This document shows, piece after piece, positions 17,833 to 25,683 of a stretch of DNA of 64,000 nt; position 1 is the stretch's first letter, and each line of letters begins with the position of its first letter. This stretch comes from Nitrospira sp. CG24C. GTDB lineage: Bacteria > Nitrospirota > Nitrospiria > Nitrospirales > Nitrospiraceae. The stretch lies in the NCBI GenBank assembly GCA_002869885.2, contig NEWR02000016.1, positions 78,739 to 142,738 of the forward strand, given 5' to 3'. Under the pieces are notes generated by a model that was not told where the DNA came from, did not search any database, and was given only the letters and a program-made list of their open reading frames with translations. The position numbers were made by a program, and so were the translations under genes.

Positions 17833-18837
17833 CTATTTAAAGGCGACCGGAGAAGGAGCTGTAGCTGGACAGGCGCCAGGGGTCATGTACAGCAAATAGT
17901 TTCCCATCCCATGTTGGGCTTCTTTTTTCTGCAAGGGATGGTGATGGACCATGACCATCTCATAGTCATCAGCCTTCGTCACAGGAAACCCCTGGCTGTC
18001 CTGATAGACCTGATGCGGTAGAAACTCGCGGAAGGTTCCGTCCTGGGTGACATCGGGAACCGTCCGCAGCAGAGTTTGCTTCTTCGTCATATTGTCCAGC
18101 CCGATCATGAGAAGTTCGTCATGCCCATGCGGGTAGGCAAATTTCACACAGCCATCCATCGAGAACTTGAGCGGCTCGCGGTGGACTTGGACTCCGGTTG
18201 TAATCTCAATTCCTTCGTCCGTCTGGTTTGGGCCTCGCTGGGAGAACTTGCTGAAACATACGATGTTGACCCCCACCTGATACACGTCCATTTCTTTGAT
18301 AGGGGTACCCTCCGGCGCCATGTACATGGTGAAGGTTGCCATGACATCTTTGGTGACCGGTGCCCCGTGATAAAAGGCGACGATCGACATGAGATGATCG
18401 CTCTTCGCGAGCTTGACTCCATAGCCTGCTGGGAACCGTGTCTCGGTCATCTCCAGCCCCGCTCCAGCAAAGAACAACGGTTCGCCGTCGCATGAGACGC
18501 TCGGTTTGCTGTTGTTGAGCATCAGGATGTGATGGAGATAGTTTTTGGGGAGGGGTTTCCCTTCTTTGGTGAAGACCGCAGTCTTGTATCCGATCATATA
18601 CCTGTCTTTGGGAAGCTGAAAACTATGTTTAGGCATTGAGGCTGCCAGGTCTCCATCGTGAGAAGCGGGGAGGTCGATGGGACCGAACGTGAGGGTCACG
18701 ACATCGCCCTGAACCGTGACGGTCGTAGTCGTTTGATTCTTGAGTGTCGGGACTGCATGGTGGTCGTGACCGCCGTCAGCAAGGGCAGGAGTCACCAGAC
18801 AGATGCCGGCGAGCAGAGTGAGAAGTACCTGACGCAT
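17833..18837 (-). CDS. Exported protein of unknown function, His-rich, possible copper monooxygenase-like fold
   Basis: The frame opens at 19014, but the ATG at 18837 has GGGAGG just upstream and starts a typical signal peptide ending ALADGG; 334 residues. After the leader is GGHDHH. Conserved-looking segments include NYLHHILMLNNSKPS, VAFYHGAPVTKD and VMVHHHPLQKK; paired histidines spaced this way recall copper type II monooxygenases and the plant Nod19 family, but I cannot confirm either. Four cysteines could pair in the periplasm. It follows another exported protein gene on the same strand after 77 bases, probably an operon. Not recognised with confidence. Confidence 0.7.
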   Translation of the reverse strand: MRQVLLTLLAGICLVTPALADGGHDHHAVPTLKNQTTTTVTVQGDVVTLTFGPIDLPASHDGDLAASMPKHSFQLPKDRYMIGYKTAVFTKEGKPLPKNYLHHILMLNNSKPSVSCDGEPLFFAGAGLEMTETRFPAGYGVKLAKSDHLMSIVAFYHGAPVTKDVMATFTMYMAPEGTPIKEMDVYQVGVNIVCFSKFSQRGPNQTDEGIEITTGVQVHREPLKFSMDGCVKFAYPHGHDELLMIGLDNMTKKQTLLRTVPDVTQDGTFREFLPHQVYQDSQGFPVTKADDYEMVMVHHHPLQKKEAQHGMGNYLLYMTPGACPATAPSPVAFK

Positions 18838-18914
18838 AGAGCCTCCCAAGGATAAAAAGTGGTCACGCAAATATTCGGAACGCCGATCGTAGAGGCCTGT
18901 GTGATACGCAGATG

Positions 18915-19802
18915 TCATCGTGCGGACGGGAGCGGGGTCAGTCGCTTCCAGAGATAGGTTCCGCCATGTTCGCGAGGAGGAATGTTCTTTTGAGTTCCGA
19001 CACGGGAATACCACCAGACTCCCTTGGCCTGGGTTCCATCCTCTGAGAGGAGGAGTTCAAATTCTCCTTCGCGATCGTTGCCGGGCTGCTGCCAGCTACC
19101 TTGCCAGCGACGGTCTGAAAATTTTGAAGTCATGAATCGCCCACCATGCTGGGTATAGGGGCCGTTGCCGGCTTTGTCGAGTGTGGCCTTGTAGCGCTTG
19201 TCGTCCTCCACCTCGAGGATGTCCCATTCCCCGCTCAAGTCAAGGACGGCTGGTTGGCTGATCGATGAAGCCACAGTGCGTGGCGCAGCGGCATTTGGCT
19301 GAATATCGACAGCTATCGCACCGCCGGCATTGCGGAAGGACTCATGCCACGAGAGGAGGATCCACTGTCCGTTTCGACGTTCAAGCACGCCGGTTTCTCG
19401 TAACGGCAGGACCGCGCGTTCCTGGCCCGGTCCTTGGCCGAGGACACGCACATAGTCCAGCTCCATCGTGTACCACCCAATATCTCCCTTCGACCACACC
19501 TTGAGTTCAGAGATGGGAAGGTCGAGCGCAGCTACTTTCTCAAACTCCTCCTTGATATCCCGTTCAAGGTTAGGCCAACCCACGTATTTCCGGCCTCCGA
19601 TGGAATAGCTGATGATGTCGGCGTCGTGGGCCATTAGTTTGGACATGGCGGGGAGATCTTTTTCCGCATTGGCCCGCACAAGGGCTCGGACGGTCGTTTC
19701 AAGTTCGGTATTATCCGCAGCGCTGCTCTTGGCCGCGGGAACCCAGCAGAGCCCGCCGATGACCATATACATGATGAGACGAATCAGTACGGGCACACGC
19801 AT
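18915..19802 (-). CDS. Exported SnoaL/NTF2-like protein
   Basis: ATG at 19802 is preceded by ACAGGAGC and starts a signal peptide (MRVPVLIRLIMYMVIGGL, cleavage near AKSSAAD); the frame extends 30 codons further upstream without reason to use it. Residues about 30-150 look like an NTF2/SnoaL fold (VRANAEKDLPAMSKLMAHDA, then VLERRNGQWILLSWHES), a cone-shaped domain used for ligand binding or small-molecule catalysis. The last 110 residues (SGEWDILEVEDDKRY, WQGSWQQ, GVWWYSRV) look like a separate beta-rich unit. Function unknown; 296 residues. Confidence 0.72.
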   Translation of the reverse strand: MRVPVLIRLIMYMVIGGLCWVPAAKSSAADNTELETTVRALVRANAEKDLPAMSKLMAHDADIISYSIGGRKYVGWPNLERDIKEEFEKVAALDLPISELKVWSKGDIGWYTMELDYVRVLGQGPGQERAVLPLRETGVLERRNGQWILLSWHESFRNAGGAIAVDIQPNAAAPRTVASSISQPAVLDLSGEWDILEVEDDKRYKATLDKAGNGPYTQHGGRFMTSKFSDRRWQGSWQQPGNDREGEFELLLSEDGTQAKGVWWYSRVGTQKNIPPREHGGTYLWKRLTPLPSAR

Positions 19803-19917
19803 GATGAAGCTCCTGTCGGGTTCACAAGGGAAGCGGGAGGAAAGACTGTCCAGCTGGATTTGCAGGCTACAGGGTCGATAGAGCCTTGTCAATAATTAAA
19901 CTGCGCATTTGTTGAAA

Positions 19918-20691
19918 CTATCCGATAGTAGGCGGCGTGCATGCCACGACGATTACCGTCACATTATCTTCTCCCCCTCTGCTCAGCGCCTGATCGACTA
20001 GGTCGTGGCAGGCTCGGCGAGGATCGCCGTTTGCGCGGGAAAGAACCGATGCAATAGCGGAGTCCTCCAACATTTTCGTGAGCCCGTCACTGCAGAGCAT
20101 GATGAGATCGAGAGGGATTATCGGTGTCGAGGTCAGTTCCGGTTTCATGTCGATGCCCAGGCCGAGGCCTTTGGTCAAGATGTGGCGCTCGGGATGTGTG
20201 AGCGCTGTGACCGCATCGATCAGGCCGCGCTGCACAAACGACTCGACGAGGGTGTGATCGCGAGTCAATTGCTTGAGCTGTCCTTCTCGGAAGAGATAGG
20301 CGCGGCTATCTCCCAAGTGGGCGACATGGGCGGCCGGAATCGGCGCCGGTGTCATTGCCAAAGCGACGAAGGTCGTGCCCATCCCTTTCAAGGATGGATT
20401 TGCCAGTATGAGATGATGAATTCGCCGGTTGGCGCTCATCACAAGATCGGCAACGAACTCGGCGGCTGCGCTCGGGTGCTCGTGAAACCAGGTTGCCCGT
20501 TCCAGTGCCTGCTGTGCGGCTACGGTCACGGCAGTTTGGGCTGCGATATCTCCTGCCGGGTGCCCACTCATCCCGTCTGCCACGATCCAGACGCCGCAAT
20601 CATTCAGGACGGCCAGCGCATCCTGGTTCGACGTGCGAACATGACCCTTCTCGGTTCGACCCACTCCGGCCCACTGCTGGGGTTGCGTCAC
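19918..20691 (-). CDS. PP2C-family serine/threonine protein phosphatase
   Basis: A 257-residue stand-alone PPM phosphatase. Motifs in order: VRTSNQDALAV (metal-binding Asp), WIVADGMSGHPAGD (the DGMGGH motif), GTTFVALAM, HLGDSRAYLFR, LTRDHTLVESF, LCSDGLTKML and GGEDNVTVIVV, so the metal ligands are intact. Such enzymes reverse Hanks-type kinases; no kinase is in the window. Start is GTG, overlapping the stop of the upstream RNase H-fold gene by four bases (GTGA), which implies coupled translation. Confidence 0.93.
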   Translation of the reverse strand: MTQPQQWAGVGRTEKGHVRTSNQDALAVLNDCGVWIVADGMSGHPAGDIAAQTAVTVAAQQALERATWFHEHPSAAAEFVADLVMSANRRIHHLILANPSLKGMGTTFVALAMTPAPIPAAHVAHLGDSRAYLFREGQLKQLTRDHTLVESFVQRGLIDAVTALTHPERHILTKGLGLGIDMKPELTSTPIIPLDLIMLCSDGLTKMLEDSAIASVLSRANGDPRRACHDLVDQALSRGGEDNVTVIVVACTPPTIG

Positions 20692-21524
20692 AGCGCGACC
20701 TCGATCGGCTGTGGCCGGCGAGTTGGTGGAAACCCCAGAGAAGGCGGGCCGAATCGTGCAATCATCTGATCGTAGAGCAGCGATGCAAGCGGTTCAAGAT
20801 TTTTGGTGTCGGCTTCGTTGTACTTCAGCAATAGAGTGCGCGCAGTCTCATCTCCCGCGCACCACTGATGCCAAAGGCGAACAGCTTCCCATCCGTCGAG
20901 TCCCGCCACATCGGTGTCGCGAGCAATCTGGACTTCGCGTTCGATATGCTTCAGCCCGCCTTGCATGCCGAGCCTGCGGGCGGCAAAGCACAGATCGAAG
21001 TGGGGTTTCTTGAAATTTAAACGGGGGAATTTCGCCTGCAAGTAGGGAATGTCGAACCCGCTGCCGAAGAACGTAATGAAGAGGTCTGTCTGTTCCAGCT
21101 CCGCATGCAATCGGTCCTCGGTCAACGTTTCTCCTCGGACCAGGCTTGTCATGTGCCCGTTGCGAAACAATCCAACCACCGTCACGTGACCTTCGTGTGC
21201 CGGCATTCCTGTCGTTTCAATATCCAGATAGAGCGTACGAGGTCGAAATGTTTCGAACAGGCGCCAGTGCTCCCGGCTTTTCAGGCAAGCGCCGAAGAAC
21301 TGCGCGTCGCCTTCTTCCAGGCGCGATTGGGCGACGGCGAGGTCACGGTCATACCATTCTTTTCTGGCCGAGGAGATGCCGGGGAGAGCTGGAGCTCGAA
21401 GAAATGAAGCCCAATCCAGAATGCCTTCTTGCCACAGACGGCGCTCGGAACTTTGGCCGATACCTTTGAGAAGAACGAAGGATGATGAAAGCATATGGTC
21501 GAGGGATTGTAGCCTTGATTTCAC
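20688..21524 (-). CDS. YprB-like RNase H-fold exonuclease
   Basis: 278 residues. An N-terminal helix-hairpin-like stretch (LLKGIGQSSERRLW) is followed by a DEDD-type nuclease: YLDIETTG supplies the first Asp/Glu, FFGSGFDIPYLQ the second Asp, and KYNEADTKNLEPL the last acidic group. This matches the YprB ribonuclease H-like family, of uncertain substrate. Start could be GTG 21524 or ATG 21494; neither has a clear ribosome site. It is divergent from the gene at 21601 and overlaps the phosphatase gene downstream, an odd but tight pairing. Confidence 0.82.
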   Translation of the reverse strand: MKSRLQSLDHMLSSSFVLLKGIGQSSERRLWQEGILDWASFLRAPALPGISSARKEWYDRDLAVAQSRLEEGDAQFFGACLKSREHWRLFETFRPRTLYLDIETTGMPAHEGHVTVVGLFRNGHMTSLVRGETLTEDRLHAELEQTDLFITFFGSGFDIPYLQAKFPRLNFKKPHFDLCFAARRLGMQGGLKHIEREVQIARDTDVAGLDGWEAVRLWHQWCAGDETARTLLLKYNEADTKNLEPLASLLYDQMIARFGPPSLGFPPTRRPQPIEVAL

Positions 21525-21600
21525 TGAATAAACAAGCTAAAGTCCGCGTCCTGAGCGGGTTTTCGTCTGACGGCTACCGGGAGGCGGTGAATGGAAGACA

Positions 21601-21984
21601 ATGACTGATCTCTGCAACAAAATTCGCATCACCGTCGGATCCGTTCAGCTCGACGCGGAGCTCAAGTCGACCAAGACGGCGAAAGAAGTCTATGCGGCAT
21701 TACCGGTTGAAAGTCCGGTCAACACATGGGGCGAAGAGTTCTACTTTAAATTGGCCGGGGTGAAAGACCATCGAGAGACGGCGACGAGTCAGGTCAAAGT
21801 CGGCGATGTCGCCTTCTGGGGGGCCGGGCAAGTCCTGGCTATTTTCTTCGGCCGCACACCGATGAGCATGGGGCAGGATCCGGTCCCGGCCGATCGCGTC
21901 AATGTCATCGGCCGCATTATCGGGGATGCGTCAGTGCTGCGGCGCGTCATGGATGCGTCGACCATTCGAATTACCAAGATCTAG
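21601..21984 (+). CDS. Cyclophilin-like fold protein
   Basis: 127 residues without signal peptide. The pattern of VELKSTKTAKEVYAALP-type start, TWGEEFYFKL, VGDVAFWGAGQVLAIFFGRTP and the closing IIGDASVLRRV fits the small cyclophilin-like family (TM1367-like), which has the barrel of cyclophilins but no proven isomerase activity. It is followed after two bases by the first DUF507 gene, suggesting one transcript. Confidence 0.8.
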   Translation: MTDLCNKIRITVGSVQLDAELKSTKTAKEVYAALPVESPVNTWGEEFYFKLAGVKDHRETATSQVKVGDVAFWGAGQVLAIFFGRTPMSMGQDPVPADRVNVIGRIIGDASVLRRVMDASTIRITKI

Positions 21985-21986
21985 TC

Positions 21987-22268
21987 ATGCGATTGTCGAA
22001 AGAGCGTGTTCGCCATATCTCGGAGTCGATCGCGACCAGGCTGCAGCAGGAGGGGCAGGTGGCGATTGTCGGAGATCGCAAATCGTTCGTCGAGCAGATC
22101 GATCACGCCATTCTCGAGGAGCTATCGGTTGAGGACCGTCTGAACGCCGAAGTGCGGCAGCTGTTGAAAGCCTACGAGCAAGATATCGAGCGGGGACAGG
22201 TTGATTTTCAGCGGATGTTCACGATGGTGAAGACGAAGCTGGCGCGGGAGCGGGGCATTATCTTGTGA
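21987..22268 (+). CDS. DUF507 family protein, copy 1
   Basis: A 93-residue, charged, helical protein. The core EQIDHAILEELSVEDRLNAEV and the FQRMFTMVKTKLARERG end match the DUF507 pattern. Function unknown. It starts two bases after the cyclophilin-like gene, and a second DUF507 gene follows beyond a palindromic repeat. Confidence 0.88.
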   Translation: MRLSKERVRHISESIATRLQQEGQVAIVGDRKSFVEQIDHAILEELSVEDRLNAEVRQLLKAYEQDIERGQVDFQRMFTMVKTKLARERGIIL

Positions 22269-22271
22269 TGC

Positions 22272-22350
22272 GGTAAGGAGTGAGGGGTAAAGGGTAAGGT
22301 GAAAAAAGGGGCTAGTTTTTACCCCTTACGCCTAACTCCTCACCCCTAAC
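22272..22350. repeat. Inverted GGGGTAA/TTACCCC array between the two DUF507 genes
   Basis: Left arm GGAGTGAGGGGTAAAGGGTA, right arm ACCCCTTACGCCTAACTCCT: the two can pair over about 25 bases around GGGGCTAG. Same 7-base unit as at 101-155. It would sit as a stable hairpin within the transcript just before the second DUF507 start. Confidence 0.8.
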
Positions 22351-22359
22351 CAGTCTTGT

Positions 22360-22635
22360 ATGTTGAGCGAAGATAAAATCAGCCATCTCTCTCACGTCAT
22401 TCTTCAGGCGGTCAAGAAAAGCCCGCTGGTGACGGTCCAGGCCGATGAGGGGCGGGTGTTGAAAGAAATCAAGCGGGTGCTCGCATCCGAGTTGGCACAA
22501 GAAGAAGATATCAATCAAAAGGTCAGAGCCAAGCTCGCTTCCTACTCGCGCGGGATCGTCGAAGGCAGTGCGGAGTGGGAAGTGCTCTATCGGAAGGCGT
22601 TCGAAGAGGAGACGCGGAAACATGCGAAGGCGTGA
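22360..22635 (+). CDS. DUF507 family protein, copy 2
   Basis: 91 residues, clearly related to the gene at 21987 in length, helix pattern and the KEIKRVLASELAQEED and WEVLYRKAFEEE segments, but well diverged, so an old duplication. Function unknown. The next gene starts 7 bases after its stop. Confidence 0.85.
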   Translation: MLSEDKISHLSHVILQAVKKSPLVTVQADEGRVLKEIKRVLASELAQEEDINQKVRAKLASYSRGIVEGSAEWEVLYRKAFEEETRKHAKA

Positions 22636-22642
22636 TGTGCCC

Positions 22643-23107
22643 ATGGAACGTGACAGCGCGATGAAATATCTATCTCTGCTCGGCGCGATTTTTTTGTTGT
22701 TCGGAGTAACCGCCTGTGCCTTCATGGACAAGGAGAAGCCGTTGGTTCCATTGGCGCTTGAGTCCGGTGTGAAGCCGCAAGCGGTGACTCTGACTGAGCA
22801 GGGGGCACAGGCCTATCACGCGAAGCAGTTCAACGAGGCGAAAAACTATTTTTCCCAAGCGGTAGCCGAGGCTCCTCAATCGGGGCCTGCGCACTATAAC
22901 TATGCCTTAGCCTTGAATAATGTGGGCGAGACGGAGCAGGCGCGCCAACAGTTCATGGAAGCGGCTAATCTGGCTCCGGGAGACAAAGTGATCTGGGATT
23001 CGCCCGCACTTCGTCCCTACGGCAACGTGGAGACGCCGAAAAGAAAACTCATTCCACCTGGGGCCGGCAGGCAGGGCCTGGGTGGCGGGACTGGGGGGCC
23101 GAGATAA
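22643..23107 (+). CDS. TPR-repeat lipoprotein
   Basis: Signal peptide with lipobox GVTAC, so a lipoprotein, probably periplasmic. The mature part has two tetratricopeptide-like units (EQGAQAYHAKQFNEAKNYFS and PAHYNYALALNNVGETEQAR) and ends in a Gly-rich tail. Start is ATG 22643 or ATG 22661; the latter is nearer the hydrophobic segment. Likely a scaffold for envelope protein interactions; specific partner unknown. Confidence 0.8.
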   Translation: MERDSAMKYLSLLGAIFLLFGVTACAFMDKEKPLVPLALESGVKPQAVTLTEQGAQAYHAKQFNEAKNYFSQAVAEAPQSGPAHYNYALALNNVGETEQARQQFMEAANLAPGDKVIWDSPALRPYGNVETPKRKLIPPGAGRQGLGGGTGGPR

Positions 23108-23112
23108 TCTAA

Positions 23113-23176
23113 CATCGTGAAAAGTGAAACGTACGAATCCGAAAACGAACGACGCTTTACGGGATACGATTCACGG
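23113..23176. repeat. Degenerate inverted repeat (GTGAAAAGTGAAACGT type)
   Basis: CGTGAAAAGTGAAACGT and the inverted ACGGGATACGATTCACG flank a short spacer. A similar AAACGTAGAA/TTCTACGTTT pair occurs at 30235-30280 and a GTGAAAGGTGAAACGTGAAA run follows 58256. Possibly a further repeat family. Confidence 0.45.
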
Positions 23177-23211
23177 GTTTCGAGCACGCCGCATGGGAAT
23201 AGGAGATGCTA

Positions 23212-23679
23212 ATGGCAAAAGAACTTACAGTCGGTGATAAGGCTCCCGCGCTCTCTCTGCCCGATCAATCGGGAGAGCCGGTTAGTCTGAAAGATTTTAC
23301 AGGCAAGCAAGTCGTTCTCTACTTTTATCCCAAAGACGATACCCCCGGCTGCACGACAGAATCGTGCGACTTTCGCGATGCTGCCACGCCGATCAAGAAG
23401 GCGGGCGCGGTTGTATTGGGCGTGAGTTTTGACGGCCAGGAATCCCACCAGAAATTTATCAAGAAATTTACCTTGCCGTTCACGTTGCTCAGCGACGAGG
23501 ATAAGGTCGCCGCGACAGCCTACGGGGTCTACAAAGAGAAAAGCATGTACGGCAAGAAATACTGGGGCATCGAGCGCAGTACGTTCGTGATCGACCAGGC
23601 CGGCAAGTTGAAGGCGATCTTCCGCAAGGTCAAGGTTGGCGGCCACGTGGATGAAGTGTTGGCGGCCCTGAAAGCCTAA
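23212..23679 (+). CDS. bcp: Thioredoxin-dependent peroxiredoxin, Bcp type
   Basis: AhpC/TSA-fold peroxidase reducing H2O2 and organic peroxides. The peroxidatic Cys is in DDTPGCTTESCDF; the second Cys five residues later is the usual atypical 2-Cys resolving residue of Bcp. SFDGQESHQKF and GIERSTFVID are further family motifs. An ATG at 23206 is too close to the AGGAG ribosome site, so the ATG at 23212 is used, giving 155 residues. Electrons probably come from the thioredoxin encoded at 6948. Confidence 0.93.
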   Translation: MAKELTVGDKAPALSLPDQSGEPVSLKDFTGKQVVLYFYPKDDTPGCTTESCDFRDAATPIKKAGAVVLGVSFDGQESHQKFIKKFTLPFTLLSDEDKVAATAYGVYKEKSMYGKKYWGIERSTFVIDQAGKLKAIFRKVKVGGHVDEVLAALKA

Positions 23680-23684
23680 CCTTC

Positions 23685-23812
23685 TAGCAGGATGCTGAAA
23701 AAGCCCGCCAGCGGCGTTCTCGCATCGCTCAGACCCTCAACGTACCCTAGAGGGTACGCCTCGGGCCTTCGCTCGCTGCGGCCTTGCTGGACGGCCTTTT
23801 TGAGCATCCTGC
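23685..23812. repeat. TAGCAGGATGCTGAAAAA element, copy A
   Basis: Begins TAGCAGGATGCTGAAAAAGC and ends TTTTTGAGCATCCTGC, so the ends can pair apart from a fixed G/C mismatch. It has an inner perfect 8-bp palindrome CGTACCCT-AG-AGGGTACG at 23741-23758. The right part (GCTGCGGCCTTGCTGG) is shared with copy D at 63317-63534. Lies 6 bases past the bcp stop. Confidence 0.85.
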
Positions 23813-23835
23813 TCGGTGTGCTCCTGTTGTCCTAG

Positions 23836-24726
23836 ATGTGCAGGTTATTGAATCCCACCGTGCACAATAGTTTTTTCCGCAGAGCCGGTCTCTTTACCTT
23901 TCTCCTCTTCTGGGCTGCGCCTGCAATCCTCTCCGCAGCGGAGAAGATTTCCGGAACCTTGACGGTTCACGATAGCCTCACTGCTCCCAACCAACCAGCC
24001 ACTATTGAAGCGACGCTCACAGGGAAGAGCCTCCGGACGGAGATTCCAGTGGGAGGAGAACCCATCGAGTTTCTCATCGCCGGCAATGTCGTGGCCACTG
24101 CGATGACTGGTGGCGACGGGCGGGCCATCTTGTCCTATACCCCGAAGGCCAAAGGATCGGTCCCATTCACCGTACGCGTTGGTGCCACGTCGAAAACAGC
24201 CGCAGCAGAGGCTGGCGCAAATTTGGCCGTGTGGGAGCGTCGCACTCCGATCATAGCGGTGGAAATGGCATCGCTCATGGAAACTCCGATTGCACAGGGG
24301 CCGACTGTGACCTTGCCTGGGAAGGATGCGGAGGGCAGGCAGCCGATGCCCGACGCCGCGAACGAACTCGGCAAGCTCACGCAGTTCTACTACAACGTGC
24401 TCTATGTGGTGATGGAAGACAAGGCGGTGGGCACCAACGATCAAGTGAATGCGCAAGCCAGGCAATGGCTCAAAGACCAGAAGTTTCCGATCGGGCACAT
24501 CCTCCTGTTGCCATCTGATCCTGCGGCGTTTGGGACGAAACTTGATGAATTGCATGCTGCCGGGTGGAAGACGCTCAAAATAGGCGTAGGGCGCACGAAG
24601 GCCTTTGCCGAAACCTTTCTGCAACGGCGCCTCGATGCCGTGATGGTGCCAGAACCGGCCAAGGGCGAGGCGCCGAGGAAGGCGAAGGTGGCGAAGGAGT
24701 GGAAGGATGTGCGGAAGAAGATGTAG
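23836..24726 (+). CDS. Exported protein with Ig-like and HAD-like parts
   Basis: Signal peptide (FTFLLFWAAPAILSAAEK). Residues about 38-125 are an Ig-like or invasin-type beta domain (SGTLTVHDSLTAP, GDGRAILSYTPKA). The second half (TQFYYNVLYVVMED..., HILLLPSDPAAFGTKLDE, KTLKIGVGRTKAFAETF) resembles the C-terminal HAD-like domain of App1-type phosphatidate phosphatases, but the nucleophile DxDxT is not seen. The first dozen codons lie in sequence shared with the region before tsaB (29353-29425), so the start, ATG 23836 or GTG 23860, appears to be repeat-derived. Function uncertain. Confidence 0.68.
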   Translation: MCRLLNPTVHNSFFRRAGLFTFLLFWAAPAILSAAEKISGTLTVHDSLTAPNQPATIEATLTGKSLRTEIPVGGEPIEFLIAGNVVATAMTGGDGRAILSYTPKAKGSVPFTVRVGATSKTAAAEAGANLAVWERRTPIIAVEMASLMETPIAQGPTVTLPGKDAEGRQPMPDAANELGKLTQFYYNVLYVVMEDKAVGTNDQVNAQARQWLKDQKFPIGHILLLPSDPAAFGTKLDELHAAGWKTLKIGVGRTKAFAETFLQRRLDAVMVPEPAKGEAPRKAKVAKEWKDVRKKM

Positions 24727-24780
24727 CGGGTAACCGTTGGCCCTTCTTGCTCGCGCAACGCGCGGCCTCAGAAAGATATG

Positions 24781-24880
24781 AAGGGGAACAGCCGGACCAT
24801 TCTTCTTGCTCGCTGAGGCCCCACGATGAAACGGTGGTCCCTCAATGCGCGCAGTGAGGAATAGTCCGGCTGCTCCCCTT
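24781..24880. repeat. 100-bp stem-loop with TTGCTCGC core
   Basis: AAGGGGAACAGCCGGA at the left pairs with TCCGGCTGCTCCCCTT at the right (15 of 16). Inside is the core TTCTTGCTCGCTGAGG and TCAATGCGCGCAGTGAGG. A partial copy of the core (TTCTTGCTCGCGCAACGCGC) precedes it at 24745. Related stem-loops are at 29150-29252, 58288-58340 and 59872-59955. Confidence 0.75.
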
Positions 24881-24978
24881 GAAAAGTGACAGTTCAAACT
24901 ATTTTTCGACGTGCGCAGTCAGGTGCACCACAGCCATCCACCTCCTTCCACTGAATGGAAAAGGGACGAGAGAACAGC

Positions 24979-25392
24979 ATGACACCGGCTAACCATTGGA
25001 AGGCAGCGATAATTCTCCTGATAAGCCTGGGGATCTCGATCACCGAGTCCTGGGCTGATTCTACAGAAGATCGGATTCGGTCACACTTCAGCATCCCTAG
25101 GTCAACCCGTTTGACAGGAGAGACCATCAGAGAGGCTGTTTTGCGAGTGTTGCCCGTAGGTTCGCTTGCCTTTTCAATACGAGCAAAGCTCCTAGAACGC
25201 GGTATAGGGGAAAGAGGTTTGAGTAGCTACATTGAGTCAGAAAATGACAATGTGGCCGTCAGTAGAGTCGACTACGACCCTAAAACTTTCGAGATCGTGA
25301 AGAAGAGCTACATTATCTCAGTTTACCTCACATCTGACTCAATTAGAACGGTTCAAGGTGTGACTGTCGAAGAAGGGCTTACCGGTCCTTGA
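24979..25392 (+). CDS. Hypothetical exported protein
   Basis: 137 residues from the ATG at 24979; an ATG eight codons upstream is also possible. A signal peptide (AAIILLISLGISITESWA) is followed by a soluble domain containing GERGLSSYIESENDN and VSRVDYDPKTFEIVKKS. No family is recognised. It stands alone between a stem-loop repeat and the minus-strand toxin-antitoxin-like pair. GC content is lower than in the neighbours, suggesting recent acquisition. Confidence 0.6.
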   Translation: MTPANHWKAAIILLISLGISITESWADSTEDRIRSHFSIPRSTRLTGETIREAVLRVLPVGSLAFSIRAKLLERGIGERGLSSYIESENDNVAVSRVDYDPKTFEIVKKSYIISVYLTSDSIRTVQGVTVEEGLTGP

Positions 25393-25452
25393 GCAGAGGG
25401 GTGCTCATTCGACATGAACAGTGGAGAGCACACGAGCTGATGTGCCTGACCA

Positions 25453-25683
25453 TCAGGAAATCTGGTACACATGGCCAACCGAGGGCGGAGCAATGACTTT
25501 GCTGAGGAAATTTTCACGCACTTGTTCGAGATGCCGCATAGCCTCGGTTGAGTAATAGGCCTCCCCACATTCGTCGCATACGTCTGCTTCTACCGGCACC
25601 ATGAGGTGGTCGGTCCCGATTCGAAGTTCCGCCTGGACTGTTCCCGATTTGACCGTGCCTCTCTTACAGATGACGCAGTGCAT
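25453..25683 (-). CDS. YgiT-type zinc finger protein (antitoxin-like)
   Basis: 76 residues from the ATG at 25683; the frame is open slightly further but the motif begins here. Two CxxC pairs, CVICKRG and CDECGEAYY, form the YgiT/MqsA-type zinc finger. No helix-turn-helix domain follows, unlike full MqsA. The ATG shares one base with the stop of the upstream gene (TAATG). Upstream DUF4258 genes paired with YgiT-type zinc fingers are a known toxin-antitoxin-like arrangement. Confidence 0.85.
   Translation of the reverse strand: MHCVICKRGTVKSGTVQAELRIGTDHLMVPVEADVCDECGEAYYSTEAMRHLEQVRENFLSKVIAPPSVGHVYQIS

Noticed and set aside
22272-22350. Ordinary rho-independent terminator
   Set aside because: The hairpin lies between two likely co-transcribed DUF507 genes, is made of a known repeat unit and is followed by no proper T-run.
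24897-24978. Riboswitch or attenuator before the hypothetical exported protein
   Set aside because: No conserved aptamer-like pairing seen; only short random hairpins.
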